Shown here piece by piece: positions 1 through 5,343 of a stretch of DNA of 5,676 nucleotides (the stretch's first letter is position 1; every line of letters starts with the position of its first letter). This stretch comes from Pseudomonadota bacterium (lineage in GTDB: Bacteria; Pseudomonadota; Gammaproteobacteria; Steroidobacterales; Steroidobacteraceae), in the NCBI GenBank assembly GCA_947454665.1, contig CANGMU010000160.1, positions 1 to 5,676 on the forward strand, written 5' to 3'. The position numbers and the translations under genes were made by a program. The notes under the pieces are model-generated. The model was not told the DNA's origin. It made no database searches and saw nothing but the letters and a program-made list of their open reading frames with translations.

Positions 1-595
1 CAACGGGCACTGCTTCGGCCAGCGCATCACCCAGCGGGACGGGCAGCGCCAACTGCGGATCCAGTTCGGACAGCGCCTTCAGATCCGCGAGCGGCGGCAA
101 CTGATCGAGGCTCTTCAGGCCAAAGTAATCGAGGAATTCGCGCGTGGTGCCGAGCAGTTCGGGGCGGCCCGGCAAGTCGCGATGGCCGACGACGCGAATC
201 CAGTTCCGTTCCAGCAGCGTCTTGATGATGTTCGGATTCACCGCCACGCCACGCACCGACTCGATCTCGCCTCGGGTCAGCGGCTGACGGTAGGCTATCA
301 GTGCCAGCGTCTCGAGCATCGCGCGCGAATATTTCGGCGGCCGCTCGGGCCACAGGCGCGAAATCTCCGCGGCCAGTTCACGCTTCACCTGGATACGGAA
401 GCCCGCAGCGGTTTCCTTGAGTTCGATGCCGCGCGTCTCGTATTCGGCAGCCAACGCCGCAAGGGCCGCGCGCAGCTCTTCGGGCGTCGGACGCGACAAT
501 GGGTCGAACACCTGCACGAGCTCGTTGAGGGTCAGGCTACGGCCCGCAGCCAACAGCGCTGCCTCGACCACATTGCGGGAAAACGGCTCGCTCAT
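1..595 (-). CDS. scpB: Segregation and condensation protein B (ScpB), 3' end cut off by the window
   Basis: ScpB is the winged-helix (kite) partner of the ScpA kleisin; with SMC it forms the bacterial condensin that compacts and separates sister chromosomes. Reading from 595 leftwards, 198 codons are open without a stop and continue past position 1. The protein starts MSEPFSRNVVEAALLAAG. Near residues 96-160 it carries the most recognisable ScpB block: ETLALIAYRQPLTRGEIE, then VRGVAVNPNIIKTLLERNWI, then GHRDLPGRPELLGTTREFLDYFGL and a following LDQLPPL. Two winged-helix domains are expected, roughly residues 1-85 and 90-170; the remainder should be a variable tail. The ATG is shared with the scpA stop (ATGA, 595-592), which fixes the start and implies translational coupling. 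A GGAG lies 11 nt upstream inside scpA. The family assignment is firm; what is unknown is the C-terminus beyond the edge. Confidence 0.96.
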   Translation of the reverse strand, partial: MSEPFSRNVVEAALLAAGRSLTLNELVQVFDPLSRPTPEELRAALAALAAEYETRGIELKETAAGFRIQVKRELAAEISRLWPERPPKYSRAMLETLALIAYRQPLTRGEIESVRGVAVNPNIIKTLLERNWIRVVGHRDLPGRPELLGTTREFLDYFGLKSLDQLPPLADLKALSELDPQLALPVPLGDALAEAVPV

Positions 596-1632
596 ATGTC
601 TTCGTGCTCCGGATCGCCCTGTGGCGCACCCACGTCGTCCACCTTTGCATCGAGGGCTTCGACCTCGACGTCTTCCTCGTCTTCGTCATCCGCGTCGTCC
701 GCACTCGCATCCACGCCAGCGGCCACGCCTTCCAGCGCGGCAGCCGCCTCGGCCTGCGCCTGCGCCGACTCGTTTTCGACGTCGATCACGCGACCGCTGC
801 GCGCCGGATTGCCAGCACGCACATGCAGTGGCGCGAAGATCTCCGCCTGCACGATCTCGATCAGACCCTCGCGCACCAGTTCAAGGATGGCAATGAAAGT
901 CACTGCGACGCCGCGGCGGCCCTCTTCCGGCTTGAACAACGACACGAACTCGACGAACCGGTCTTCCGCCAGAGCGGCCAACACGTCCGTCATGCGCGCG
1001 CGCACCGACAACGGCTCGCGCTGCACGTGATGATGCGCAAACATCTCCGCGCGCATCGCGACATCGCGGAAGGCCAGCAGCATCTCCTTCAGCGTGACGT
1101 CAGGCAGCGCGCGCGCGATGCGCCGGTCGCCGAAATCCGCCTGCCCGACCCAGTGGTCGCGATCCAGGCGCGGCACCCGGTCGAGGTCTTCCGCAGCCTG
1201 CTTGAAGCGTTCGTATTCCTGCAGCCTGCGCACCAGCTCCGCACGCGGATCGTCTTCCGTCGTGTCACCAGGCTGGGTCGCACGAGGCAAGAGCATGCGC
1301 GACTTGATCTCGGCAAGCGTCGCGGCCATCACGAGATATTCGCCGGCCAGTTCAAGCTGCATCTCGGTCATCACCTCGATGTACTTGGTGTACTGACGGG
1401 TGATCTCCGCGATCGGAATGTCGAGGATATCGAGGTTCTGCCGGCGGATGAGATACAGCAGCAGGTCCAGCGGTCCTTCGAAGGCATCGAGGAAGACCTC
1501 GAGCGCCTGCGGCGGAATGTAGAGATCCTTCGGCAGTTCCGTGACCGGCTCGCCCAGCACGACGGCAAAGGGCATCTCGCCCTGCTCGGGCGACAGCACC
1601 GCGCTCATGCTGGTGGCGACAGGCTGATTCAT
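592..1632 (-). CDS. scpA: Segregation and condensation protein A (ScpA kleisin), with long acidic C-terminal tail
   Basis: ScpA is the kleisin that bridges the two SMC heads and recruits ScpB in the chromosome-segregating condensin. The 346-residue protein has the family core at about residues 45-272. It opens with FLDAFEGPLDLLLYLIRRQNLDILDIPIAEIT (47-78), the N-terminal domain expected to contact the SMC neck, followed by LAGEYLVMAATLAEIKSRMLLP. It closes with a winged helix, VAVTFIAILELVREGLIEIVQ (242-262), expected to bind the other SMC head. Outside the core there is an N-terminal extension of about 40 residues and a C-terminal tail of about 65 residues (from ~284) very rich in Asp/Glu/Ala, including DDADDEDEED. 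The protein is therefore longer than the roughly 250-280 residues I expect for the family. The ATG overlaps the trpS stop (ATGA, 1632-1629) and its own stop overlaps scpB, so it is the middle gene of a coupled trio. A starting Met at residue 9 is a less likely alternative. Confidence 0.96.
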   Translation of the reverse strand: MNQPVATSMSAVLSPEQGEMPFAVVLGEPVTELPKDLYIPPQALEVFLDAFEGPLDLLLYLIRRQNLDILDIPIAEITRQYTKYIEVMTEMQLELAGEYLVMAATLAEIKSRMLLPRATQPGDTTEDDPRAELVRRLQEYERFKQAAEDLDRVPRLDRDHWVGQADFGDRRIARALPDVTLKEMLLAFRDVAMRAEMFAHHHVQREPLSVRARMTDVLAALAEDRFVEFVSLFKPEEGRRGVAVTFIAILELVREGLIEIVQAEIFAPLHVRAGNPARSGRVIDVENESAQAQAEAAAALEGVAAGVDASADDADDEDEEDVEVEALDAKVDDVGAPQGDPEHEDI

Positions 1633-2861
1633 GCCTTCACCGCCGGCGCGAGGTTCATGACCTGACGCACTTCGGCCATCGTCGCCCGCGCCGTGACACG
1701 GGCCTTTTCCGCACCCTCGGCCAGGATCGCGTCGATGCGCGCCGGGTCCTGCACATAGGGCGCTGCGCGCTCATGCATCGCCTGCGTCTCGGCGACGATG
1801 CGGTCGATCAGCGGCTGCTTGCAGTCCAGGCAACCGATGCCAGCCGATCGGCAGCCTGCGGCGAGCGGCGCACGCGTGGCTTCGTCCGTATAGACCTTGT
1901 GCAGGTCCCAGACCGGGCACTTGTCCGGATCACCGACATCCGTGCGGCGCACGCGGGCCGGATCCGTCTGCATCGTGCGCAGTTTTTTCGCGACCGAATC
2001 CGGATCCTCGCGCAGGCCGATGGTGTTGCCATAGGACTTGGACATCTTGCGACCATCCAGGCCCGGCACCTTCGGCGTGTGCGTGAGCAGTACCTGAGGC
2101 TCCGGCAGGATGCTGACCGACAGTCCTTCGATGTAACCCGCCAGGCGGCGACGATCCGCGTCCGGCAGGCCCGGCGCATGGCGAACGATATCGCGCGCTT
2201 CGAGCAGCGCCGTCTGGTCACCCGACTCCTGGAAGCGGCGGCGCAGCTGCGCGTAAACACCGGCCTGCGGGCCGAGCAGGCGCACGGCAGCTTCGGCCTT
2301 TTTCTTGAAATCCGGTTCGCTGCCGAACAGGTGGTTGAAGCGTCGCGCGACCTCGCGCGTGATCTCCACGTGCGCGACCTGGTCCTCGCCGACCGGCACG
2401 AACTCCGGCCGGTAAACGAGGATGTCCGCGCTCTGCAGCAGCGGATAGCCCAGGAAGCCGTAGGTGGCGAGGTCCTTTTCCTTGAGCTGCTCTTGCTGGT
2501 CCTTGTAGGTCGGCACGCGCTCGAGCCAGCCCAGCGGCGTCACCATCGACAGCAGCAGGTGCAGTTCCGCGTGCTCCGGCACATGCGACTGCACGAAGAC
2601 CGTCGAGACCGCCGGATCGATGCCGGCGGCGAGCCAGTCGATGACCATCTCGCGGACATGGTCCTGCAACTTCGAGGTGTCCTCGTAACCGGTGGTCAGC
2701 GCATGCCAGTCGGCGACGAAGAAATAGCTCTCGTAACCATGCTGGAGCGCAACCCAGTTCTTGAGGGCGCCATGGTAGTTGCCGAGATGGAGCTGGCCGG
2801 TGGGGCGCATGCCGGAGAGCACGCGCCGGGCCTGTGTGGGAGGACTCATAAGGGGCGGCAT
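1629..2861 (-). CDS. trpS: Tryptophan--tRNA ligase, long beta/gammaproteobacterial form with four-cysteine cluster motif
   Basis: A class Ic aminoacyl-tRNA synthetase that activates tryptophan with ATP and charges tRNA-Trp in the cytosol. The 410 residues show the HIGH-type signature TGQLHLGNYHGA (21-32), the Trp/ATP pocket segments FFVADWHAL (47-55) and SADILVYRPEFVPVGEDQ (144-161), and GRKMSKSYGNT (270-280) with the KMSKS loop. An insertion at about 181-265 between the Rossmann fold and KMSKS makes it longer than the ~330-residue Bacillus type; this matches the long form I know from beta- and gammaproteobacteria. Its only cysteines are C315, C337, C344 and C347 (C-x21-C-x6-C-x2-C), resembling the [4Fe-4S] site known in Thermotoga maritima TrpRS. 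The start is uncertain: ATG at 2861 (7 nt after the yciO stop) or ATG at 2849 (residue 5); neither has a Shine-Dalgarno sequence, and a TATAAT overlaps the first. The stop overlaps the scpA start. Confidence 0.97.
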   Translation of the reverse strand: MPPLMSPPTQARRVLSGMRPTGQLHLGNYHGALKNWVALQHGYESYFFVADWHALTTGYEDTSKLQDHVREMVIDWLAAGIDPAVSTVFVQSHVPEHAELHLLLSMVTPLGWLERVPTYKDQQEQLKEKDLATYGFLGYPLLQSADILVYRPEFVPVGEDQVAHVEITREVARRFNHLFGSEPDFKKKAEAAVRLLGPQAGVYAQLRRRFQESGDQTALLEARDIVRHAPGLPDADRRRLAGYIEGLSVSILPEPQVLLTHTPKVPGLDGRKMSKSYGNTIGLREDPDSVAKKLRTMQTDPARVRRTDVGDPDKCPVWDLHKVYTDEATRAPLAAGCRSAGIGCLDCKQPLIDRIVAETQAMHERAAPYVQDPARIDAILAEGAEKARVTARATMAEVRQVMNLAPAVKA

Positions 2862-2865
2862 TATA
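2860..2865 (-). promoter_or_regulatory. Candidate -10 box (TATAAT) at the trpS start
   Basis: A perfect TATAAT reads on the minus strand in the yciO-trpS junction and overlaps the first candidate trpS start codon (ATG 2861-2859). Transcription starting the usual 7 bases downstream would begin near 2853, about 4 nt before the second ATG (2849), giving an almost leaderless trpS-scpA-scpB transcript. No convincing -35 is visible 16-18 bp upstream and there is no TG extension, so the match may be chance; it is nevertheless an exact consensus in very GC-rich DNA. Confidence 0.35.
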
Positions 2866-2868
2866 GGG

Positions 2869-3489
2869 TCAAGCGAAGGGCGCGAGGTCGCCGCGTCCCG
2901 CGCGGACGATGACGGGCGGCGAAACCGATAGATCCACCACCGTCGTGGGTTCGATGCCGCAGTGTCCCGCGTCGAGGATCACGTCCAGCTGCCGCCCGAG
3001 CCGTTCTTCGATCTCCCGCCCGTCGTTCAGCGGCAGTTCGTCGCCGGGCAGGATCAGCGTCGAGCTCAGCAACGGCTCGCTCAGTTCCTCGAGCAGCATG
3101 CGGGGCACCGGATGTTCCGGCACGCGGATGCCGATCGTCCTGCGTTTCGGGTGCTGCATGATCTTCGGCGCCTCGCGGGTGGCCGGCAGCAGGAAGGTGT
3201 AGGGACCCGGCGTGCAAGCCTTCAGCAGCCGGAACTGCCAGGTCTCGACCCGTGCATAGCGCGCGATCTCGCTCAGGTCGCGGCAGACCAGCGTGAAGTG
3301 GTGGTCCTTGTCCGCCTGGCGGATCTTGCGGACGCGATCCAGCGCATCCTTGTCGCCTGCGTGGCAGCCCAGCGCGTAGCAGGAATCCGTCGGATAGGCG
3401 ACCACGCCGCCGTTGAGGATGGCCTCGACGGCCCGGCGCACGAGCCGCAGCTGCGGATTCTGGGGATGGATTTCGAGGTATTGCGCCAC
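2869..3489 (-). CDS. yciO: YciO-type Sua5/YrdC/YwlC-fold protein (TsaC paralogue)
   Basis: A 206-residue protein of the YrdC/Sua5 fold, whose best-known member TsaC makes threonylcarbamoyl-AMP for the t6A modification of tRNA. YciO is a paralogue whose cellular role is less settled. The assignment to YciO rather than TsaC rests on end-to-end resemblance to E. coli YciO from memory: the start AQYLEIHPQNPQLR, the block VAYPTDSCYALGC (30-42), RKIRQ (54-58, the KxR nucleotide-site motif), HHFTLVCRDLSEI (63-75), TPGPYTFLLPAT (93-104), RRTIGIRVPEHP (116-127), LLSSTLILPG (140-149) and the ending PPVIVRAGRGDLAPFA. The GTG at 3489 is chosen because it gives the same length and N-terminus as E. coli YciO; the frame stays open upstream without a usable start. 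No good Shine-Dalgarno is seen. It lies 7 nt before trpS and diverges from yciB. Confidence 0.92.
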   Translation of the reverse strand: MAQYLEIHPQNPQLRLVRRAVEAILNGGVVAYPTDSCYALGCHAGDKDALDRVRKIRQADKDHHFTLVCRDLSEIARYARVETWQFRLLKACTPGPYTFLLPATREAPKIMQHPKRRTIGIRVPEHPVPRMLLEELSEPLLSSTLILPGDELPLNDGREIEERLGRQLDVILDAGHCGIEPTTVVDLSVSPPVIVRAGRGDLAPFA

Positions 3490-3494
3490 TTGGC

Positions 3495-3501
3495 TATGAT
3501 A
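3495..3501. promoter_or_regulatory. Overlapping divergent -10-like boxes between yciO and yciB
   Basis: The 48-nt gap between the yciO start (3489) and yciB start (3538) contains the near-palindrome CTATGATAC (3494-3502). It reads TATGAT on the plus strand (3495-3500) and TATCAT on the minus strand (3501-3496), each one mismatch from TATAAT. For yciB this would give a leader of about 31 nt. For yciO the predicted +1 falls exactly on the G of the GTG start, a leaderless arrangement. No convincing -35 is visible on either side, so these remain candidates from position and sequence alone. If both are used, polymerase could occupy only one at a time. Confidence 0.4.
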
Positions 3502-3537
3502 CGCGACCCCTTGCCAGCATCTGGCGCCGGAACAGCC

Positions 3538-4095
3538 ATGTCCGCCCTGCTCGAATTCGCGCCCCTCCTCGCCTTCATCGTCGCCTACTGGCTCGGTGGC
3601 ATCTACGTCGCCACCGGCACGCTCATGGCTGCGATGGCCGCCCTGCTGCTCGCGGACCTGCTGTTGACGCGCCCGGTGCCCCGCATGCATCTGCTCAGCG
3701 CCCTGCTGGTCTGGGTGCTGGGCGCGGCCACGCTCATCCTGCGCGACGTGCGCTTCATCCAGTGGAAGCCCACGATCTTCATGTGGGCTCTGGCGCTGGG
3801 CTTCCTGGGCAGCGCCTTCATCGGGGCACAGCCCCTCGCACAACGCCTGCTGCAGCCGGCCCTGGGCGAACAGACCGTGCCGCGCGCCATCTGGCTGCGG
3901 CTCAACACGTCCTGGATCCTGTTCTACGCCGCCGCTGGCGCTGCGAATCTCTACGTGGCCTGGCACTTCTCCGAAGCGTTCTGGGTGAAGTTCAAGGTCA
4001 TCGGCCTGACGATCGCGACGCTGGTCTTCGCCCTGGCACAGGCCCTGTGGCTCGGCCGCCGAGCAGACGTTGCGCCGCCGGAGCCCACCCAGTGA
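3538..4095 (+). CDS. yciB: YciB / septation protein A family inner-membrane protein
   Basis: A 185-residue polytopic inner-membrane protein of the YciB/IspZ (septation protein A) family, linked in E. coli and Shigella to cell-envelope synthesis and septation; its biochemical activity is not established. Hydrophobic segments lie at about residues 5-45 (probably two helices), 52-69, 78-97, 121-141 and 152-173, consistent with a five- or six-helix topology. Family hallmarks are FAPLLAFIVAYWLGGIYVAT (7-26), RFIQWKPTI (72-80), PRAIWLRLNTSWILFYAAAGAANLYVA (115-141) and FWVKFKVIGLT (148-158). The length is close to the 179 residues of E. coli YciB. The ATG at 3538 has only a weak GGA six bases upstream; the frame is open further upstream through the yciO antisense but would add an unrelated N-terminus. 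Its stop overlaps the bolA start by GTGA, making it the first gene of a yciB-bolA-PPIase operon. Confidence 0.95.
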   Translation: MSALLEFAPLLAFIVAYWLGGIYVATGTLMAAMAALLLADLLLTRPVPRMHLLSALLVWVLGAATLILRDVRFIQWKPTIFMWALALGFLGSAFIGAQPLAQRLLQPALGEQTVPRAIWLRLNTSWILFYAAAGAANLYVAWHFSEAFWVKFKVIGLTIATLVFALAQALWLGRRADVAPPEPTQ

Positions 4096-4349
4096 GCGTC
4101 CAGGCCGAACTGGAGGCGCGGCTGATCGCCGCGCTCGCCCCGAGCGAACTCAGCATCCGCGACGACAGCGCCGCCCATCACGGCCACGCCGGCGCAGCCG
4201 CTGGCGGACATTTCGCAGTCCGCATCGTGGCTGCCGCCTTCGGCGGTACCCGCACCCTCGAACGCCACCGCCTGGTGTATGCAGCCGCCGGTGACCTTAT
4301 GCAGAATGGCATCCATGCGCTGTCGATCGACGCTCTCGCACCGAACTAA
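4092..4349 (+). CDS. BolA family protein
   Basis: An 85-residue BolA/IbaG-type protein. Members of this family bind monothiol glutaredoxins and [2Fe-2S] clusters and are linked to Fe-S traffic, redox and stress morphology; some bind DNA. The family core is visible: DDSAAHHGHAG (24-34, the loop that often provides a cluster ligand), GGHFAVRIVAAAFGG (38-52), RTLERHRLVYAAAGDLM (54-70, containing the near-invariant RHR) and IHALSIDALAP (74-84) with the conserved C-terminal His. The GTG start at 4092 lies in the yciB stop (GTGA), with GGAG (4080-4083) eight bases upstream, which supports this start. The four-histidine HHGHAG..GH loop lacks cysteine, so it is of the His-loop rather than the Cys-loop kind. 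I cannot decide from sequence whether it corresponds to BolA or IbaG, so no symbol is given. Confidence 0.93.
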   Translation: MSVQAELEARLIAALAPSELSIRDDSAAHHGHAGAAAGGHFAVRIVAAAFGGTRTLERHRLVYAAAGDLMQNGIHALSIDALAPN

Positions 4350-4366
4350 ACAGCTTTAACTAAACA
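4344..4366. repeat. Short direct repeat AACTAAACA x2
   Basis: The nonamer AACTAAACA occurs at 4344-4352 and again at 4358-4366, 14 bp apart, in the 39-bp gap between the bolA-like gene and the PPIase gene. The first copy includes the bolA stop codon. This is an A/T-rich island in GC-rich DNA. It could be a regulator half-site pair or a small duplication; nothing else in the window repeats it that I noticed. Confidence 0.5.
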
Positions 4367-4388
4367 CCACAACCCACTGGTATCGTTC

Positions 4389-5204
4389 ATGAAATACGCG
4401 ATCATTCCCGCCTTCCTCGCGCTCTCGCTCGTTGCCGGCTGCGGCAACAAGGCCGGCGCCCCGGCCGCCGGCAAGGACGGCGGCGACGTTGCCGTCGTGA
4501 ACGGCAAGCCAATCAGCCGCGCCACCTTCGACTTCTACGTCCAGGGCGTGACGGGCAAGCCGGCCGCCGAAGCGACGGCTGAACAGAAGGACCAGCTGCT
4601 GGACAACCTCATCCGCGGCACGCTGGTGGCGGCCGACGCCGAGAAGACCGGCGTGGCGAAGAATGCGGAAACGCAGTCGATCCTCGAGCTGATGCGCCTG
4701 AATGTGCTGCAGCAGCAGGTGTCGCAGGGCTTCGTGAAGGAGCACAAGGCGACGGAAGAAGACCTCAAGAAGGAATACGACACGCAGGTCGCTGCAATGT
4801 CGAAGACCGAATACCACGCGCGGCACATCCTCGTCGCCACGGAAGTCTTCGCCAAGAAGCTGATCGAGCAGCTCGACAAGGGCGCGAAATTCGAAGACCT
4901 TGCCAAGAAGGAATCCATGGATCCGTCCAAGGACAACGGCGGCGACCTCGGCTGGTTCGCGCCGGACCGCATGGTGGCGCCCTTCTCGCAGGCCGTGGCC
5001 GGCCTGACCAAGGGCAGCTACACCAAGACACCGGTGCAGACGCAGTACGGCTGGCATGTGATCCGCCTGGAAGAGACCCGCAACATCGCCCCGCCGCCGT
5101 TCGACAGCGTGAAGGACCGCCTGGTCCAGATCGTCGAGGGCAAGAAGTTCAAGGGCTACACGGACGACCTGTTGAAGGCCGCCAAGGTCGAAAAGAAGCT
5201 GTAA
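4389..5204 (+). CDS. Parvulin-type peptidyl-prolyl cis-trans isomerase, outer-membrane lipoprotein
   Basis: A 271-residue periplasm-facing folding catalyst of the SurA/PpiD/PrsA kind. Residues 1-18 form a lipoprotein signal peptide, MKYAIIPAFLALSLVAGC, with lipobox LVAGC and lipidated Cys18; Gly19 at +2 favours release to the outer membrane. A Gly/Ala/Pro-rich linker follows. AVVNGKPISRATFDFYV (35-51) begins a SurA-like N-terminal chaperone region rich in helices to about 135. The parvulin domain spans about 141-230: EYHARHILVAT, FEDLAKKESMDPSKDNGGDLGWFAPDRMVAPF, then TKTPVQTQYGWHVIRLEET. The expected catalytic residues (His143/His146, Met195, Phe199, His223) are all present, so it looks active. 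A basic helical tail ends the protein. There is no Shine-Dalgarno before ATG 4389, 39 nt after bolA, so translation may depend on read-through or another signal. A terminator follows the stop. Confidence 0.94.
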   Translation: MKYAIIPAFLALSLVAGCGNKAGAPAAGKDGGDVAVVNGKPISRATFDFYVQGVTGKPAAEATAEQKDQLLDNLIRGTLVAADAEKTGVAKNAETQSILELMRLNVLQQQVSQGFVKEHKATEEDLKKEYDTQVAAMSKTEYHARHILVATEVFAKKLIEQLDKGAKFEDLAKKESMDPSKDNGGDLGWFAPDRMVAPFSQAVAGLTKGSYTKTPVQTQYGWHVIRLEETRNIAPPPFDSVKDRLVQIVEGKKFKGYTDDLLKAAKVEKKL

Positions 5205-5225
5205 GCCCGACCACCAGGGGGAACC

Positions 5226-5255
5226 GGCTGGCGCGATTTGGCGTCAGCCTTTTCC
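5226..5255 (+). terminator. Rho-independent terminator after the PPIase gene
   Basis: GGCTGGCGC (5226-5234) pairs with GCGTCAGCC (5241-5249) in a 9-bp stem with one G-U pair and a six-base loop, followed directly by TTTTCCT (5250-5256). It lies 22 bases after the PPIase stop and should end the yciB-bolA-PPIase transcript. Confidence 0.85.
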
Positions 5256-5273
5256 TACCTGTAATTCCTACAG
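5238..5273 (+). promoter_or_regulatory. Candidate promoter and palindrome upstream of the orphan HTH gene
   Basis: TTGGCG (5238-5243) and TGTAAT (5260-5265) are separated by 16 bp and match the sigma-70 -35 and -10 consensus at four and five of six positions. The -35 lies within the terminator hairpin of the preceding operon. The -10 is embedded in CTGTA-N5-TACAG (5259-5273), a perfect 5-bp inverted repeat that could be an operator. Transcription would start near 5272, leaving a leader of about 72 nt. This is sequence resemblance only. Confidence 0.45.
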
Positions 5274-5307
5274 CGGCTGATAGTGGCCGTGCTGCAGGTG
5301 CGCCATC

Positions 5308-5335
5308 CTTCCCCTCGCCACCAAGCAAGGGGAAG
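5308..5335 (+). repeat. Perfect 8-bp inverted repeat overlapping the HTH gene's ribosome-binding region
   Basis: CTTCCCCT (5308-5315) is the exact reverse complement of AGGGGAAG (5328-5335), with a 12-base spacer and 20 bp centre to centre. In RNA it would form a hairpin that pairs the purine-rich part of the Shine-Dalgarno region, leaving GAGG (5335-5338) mostly free five bases before ATG 5344. In DNA it could be a two-turn operator for a dimeric regulator. Confidence 0.6.
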
Positions 5336-5343
5336 AGGCCGAC

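Noticed and set aside
182..1030. Plus-strand frame with a Ser/Ala/Thr-rich segment
   Set aside because: The low-complexity stretch is the reverse of the Asp/Glu/Ala tail of ScpA; not an independent gene.
604..1665. Long open frame (353 codons) on the plus strand antisense to scpA
   Set aside because: It mirrors scpA, has no recognisable domain, His/Arg-rich composition typical of antisense frames in GC-rich genes, and the opposite strand encodes a clear ScpA with junction-perfect overlaps.
1773..2912. Long open frame (379 codons) on the plus strand antisense to trpS
   Set aside because: The opposite strand encodes a full-length TrpRS with both signature motifs; the antisense product is Arg/His/Gln-rich and resembles no family I know.
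2869..3489. Calling the YrdC-fold gene tsaC (threonylcarbamoyl-AMP synthase)
   Set aside because: Sequence blocks and length follow E. coli YciO rather than TsaC; an essential TsaC is expected elsewhere in the genome.
2962..3537. N-terminal extension of the yciB frame upstream of ATG 3538
   Set aside because: The extension is antisense to yciO and would put a soluble Arg-rich segment before the first membrane helix; family length and N-terminus fit ATG 3538.
3490..3966. N-terminal extension of the yciO frame upstream of GTG 3489
   Set aside because: The extension is antisense to yciB; E. coli YciO begins at the residue equivalent to GTG 3489 and the lengths then agree at 206 residues.
4356..5057. 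Minus-strand frame of 233 codons antisense to the PPIase
   Set aside because: The plus strand encodes a complete lipoprotein signal and parvulin domain; the antisense product has no domain resemblance.
5259..5273. CTGTA-N5-TACAG as a LexA (SOS) box
   Set aside because: The enterobacterial LexA site is CTG-N10-CAG; here the spacing is CTG-N9-CAG, one base short, and it precedes a gene with no obvious SOS role. Kept only as a generic palindrome.
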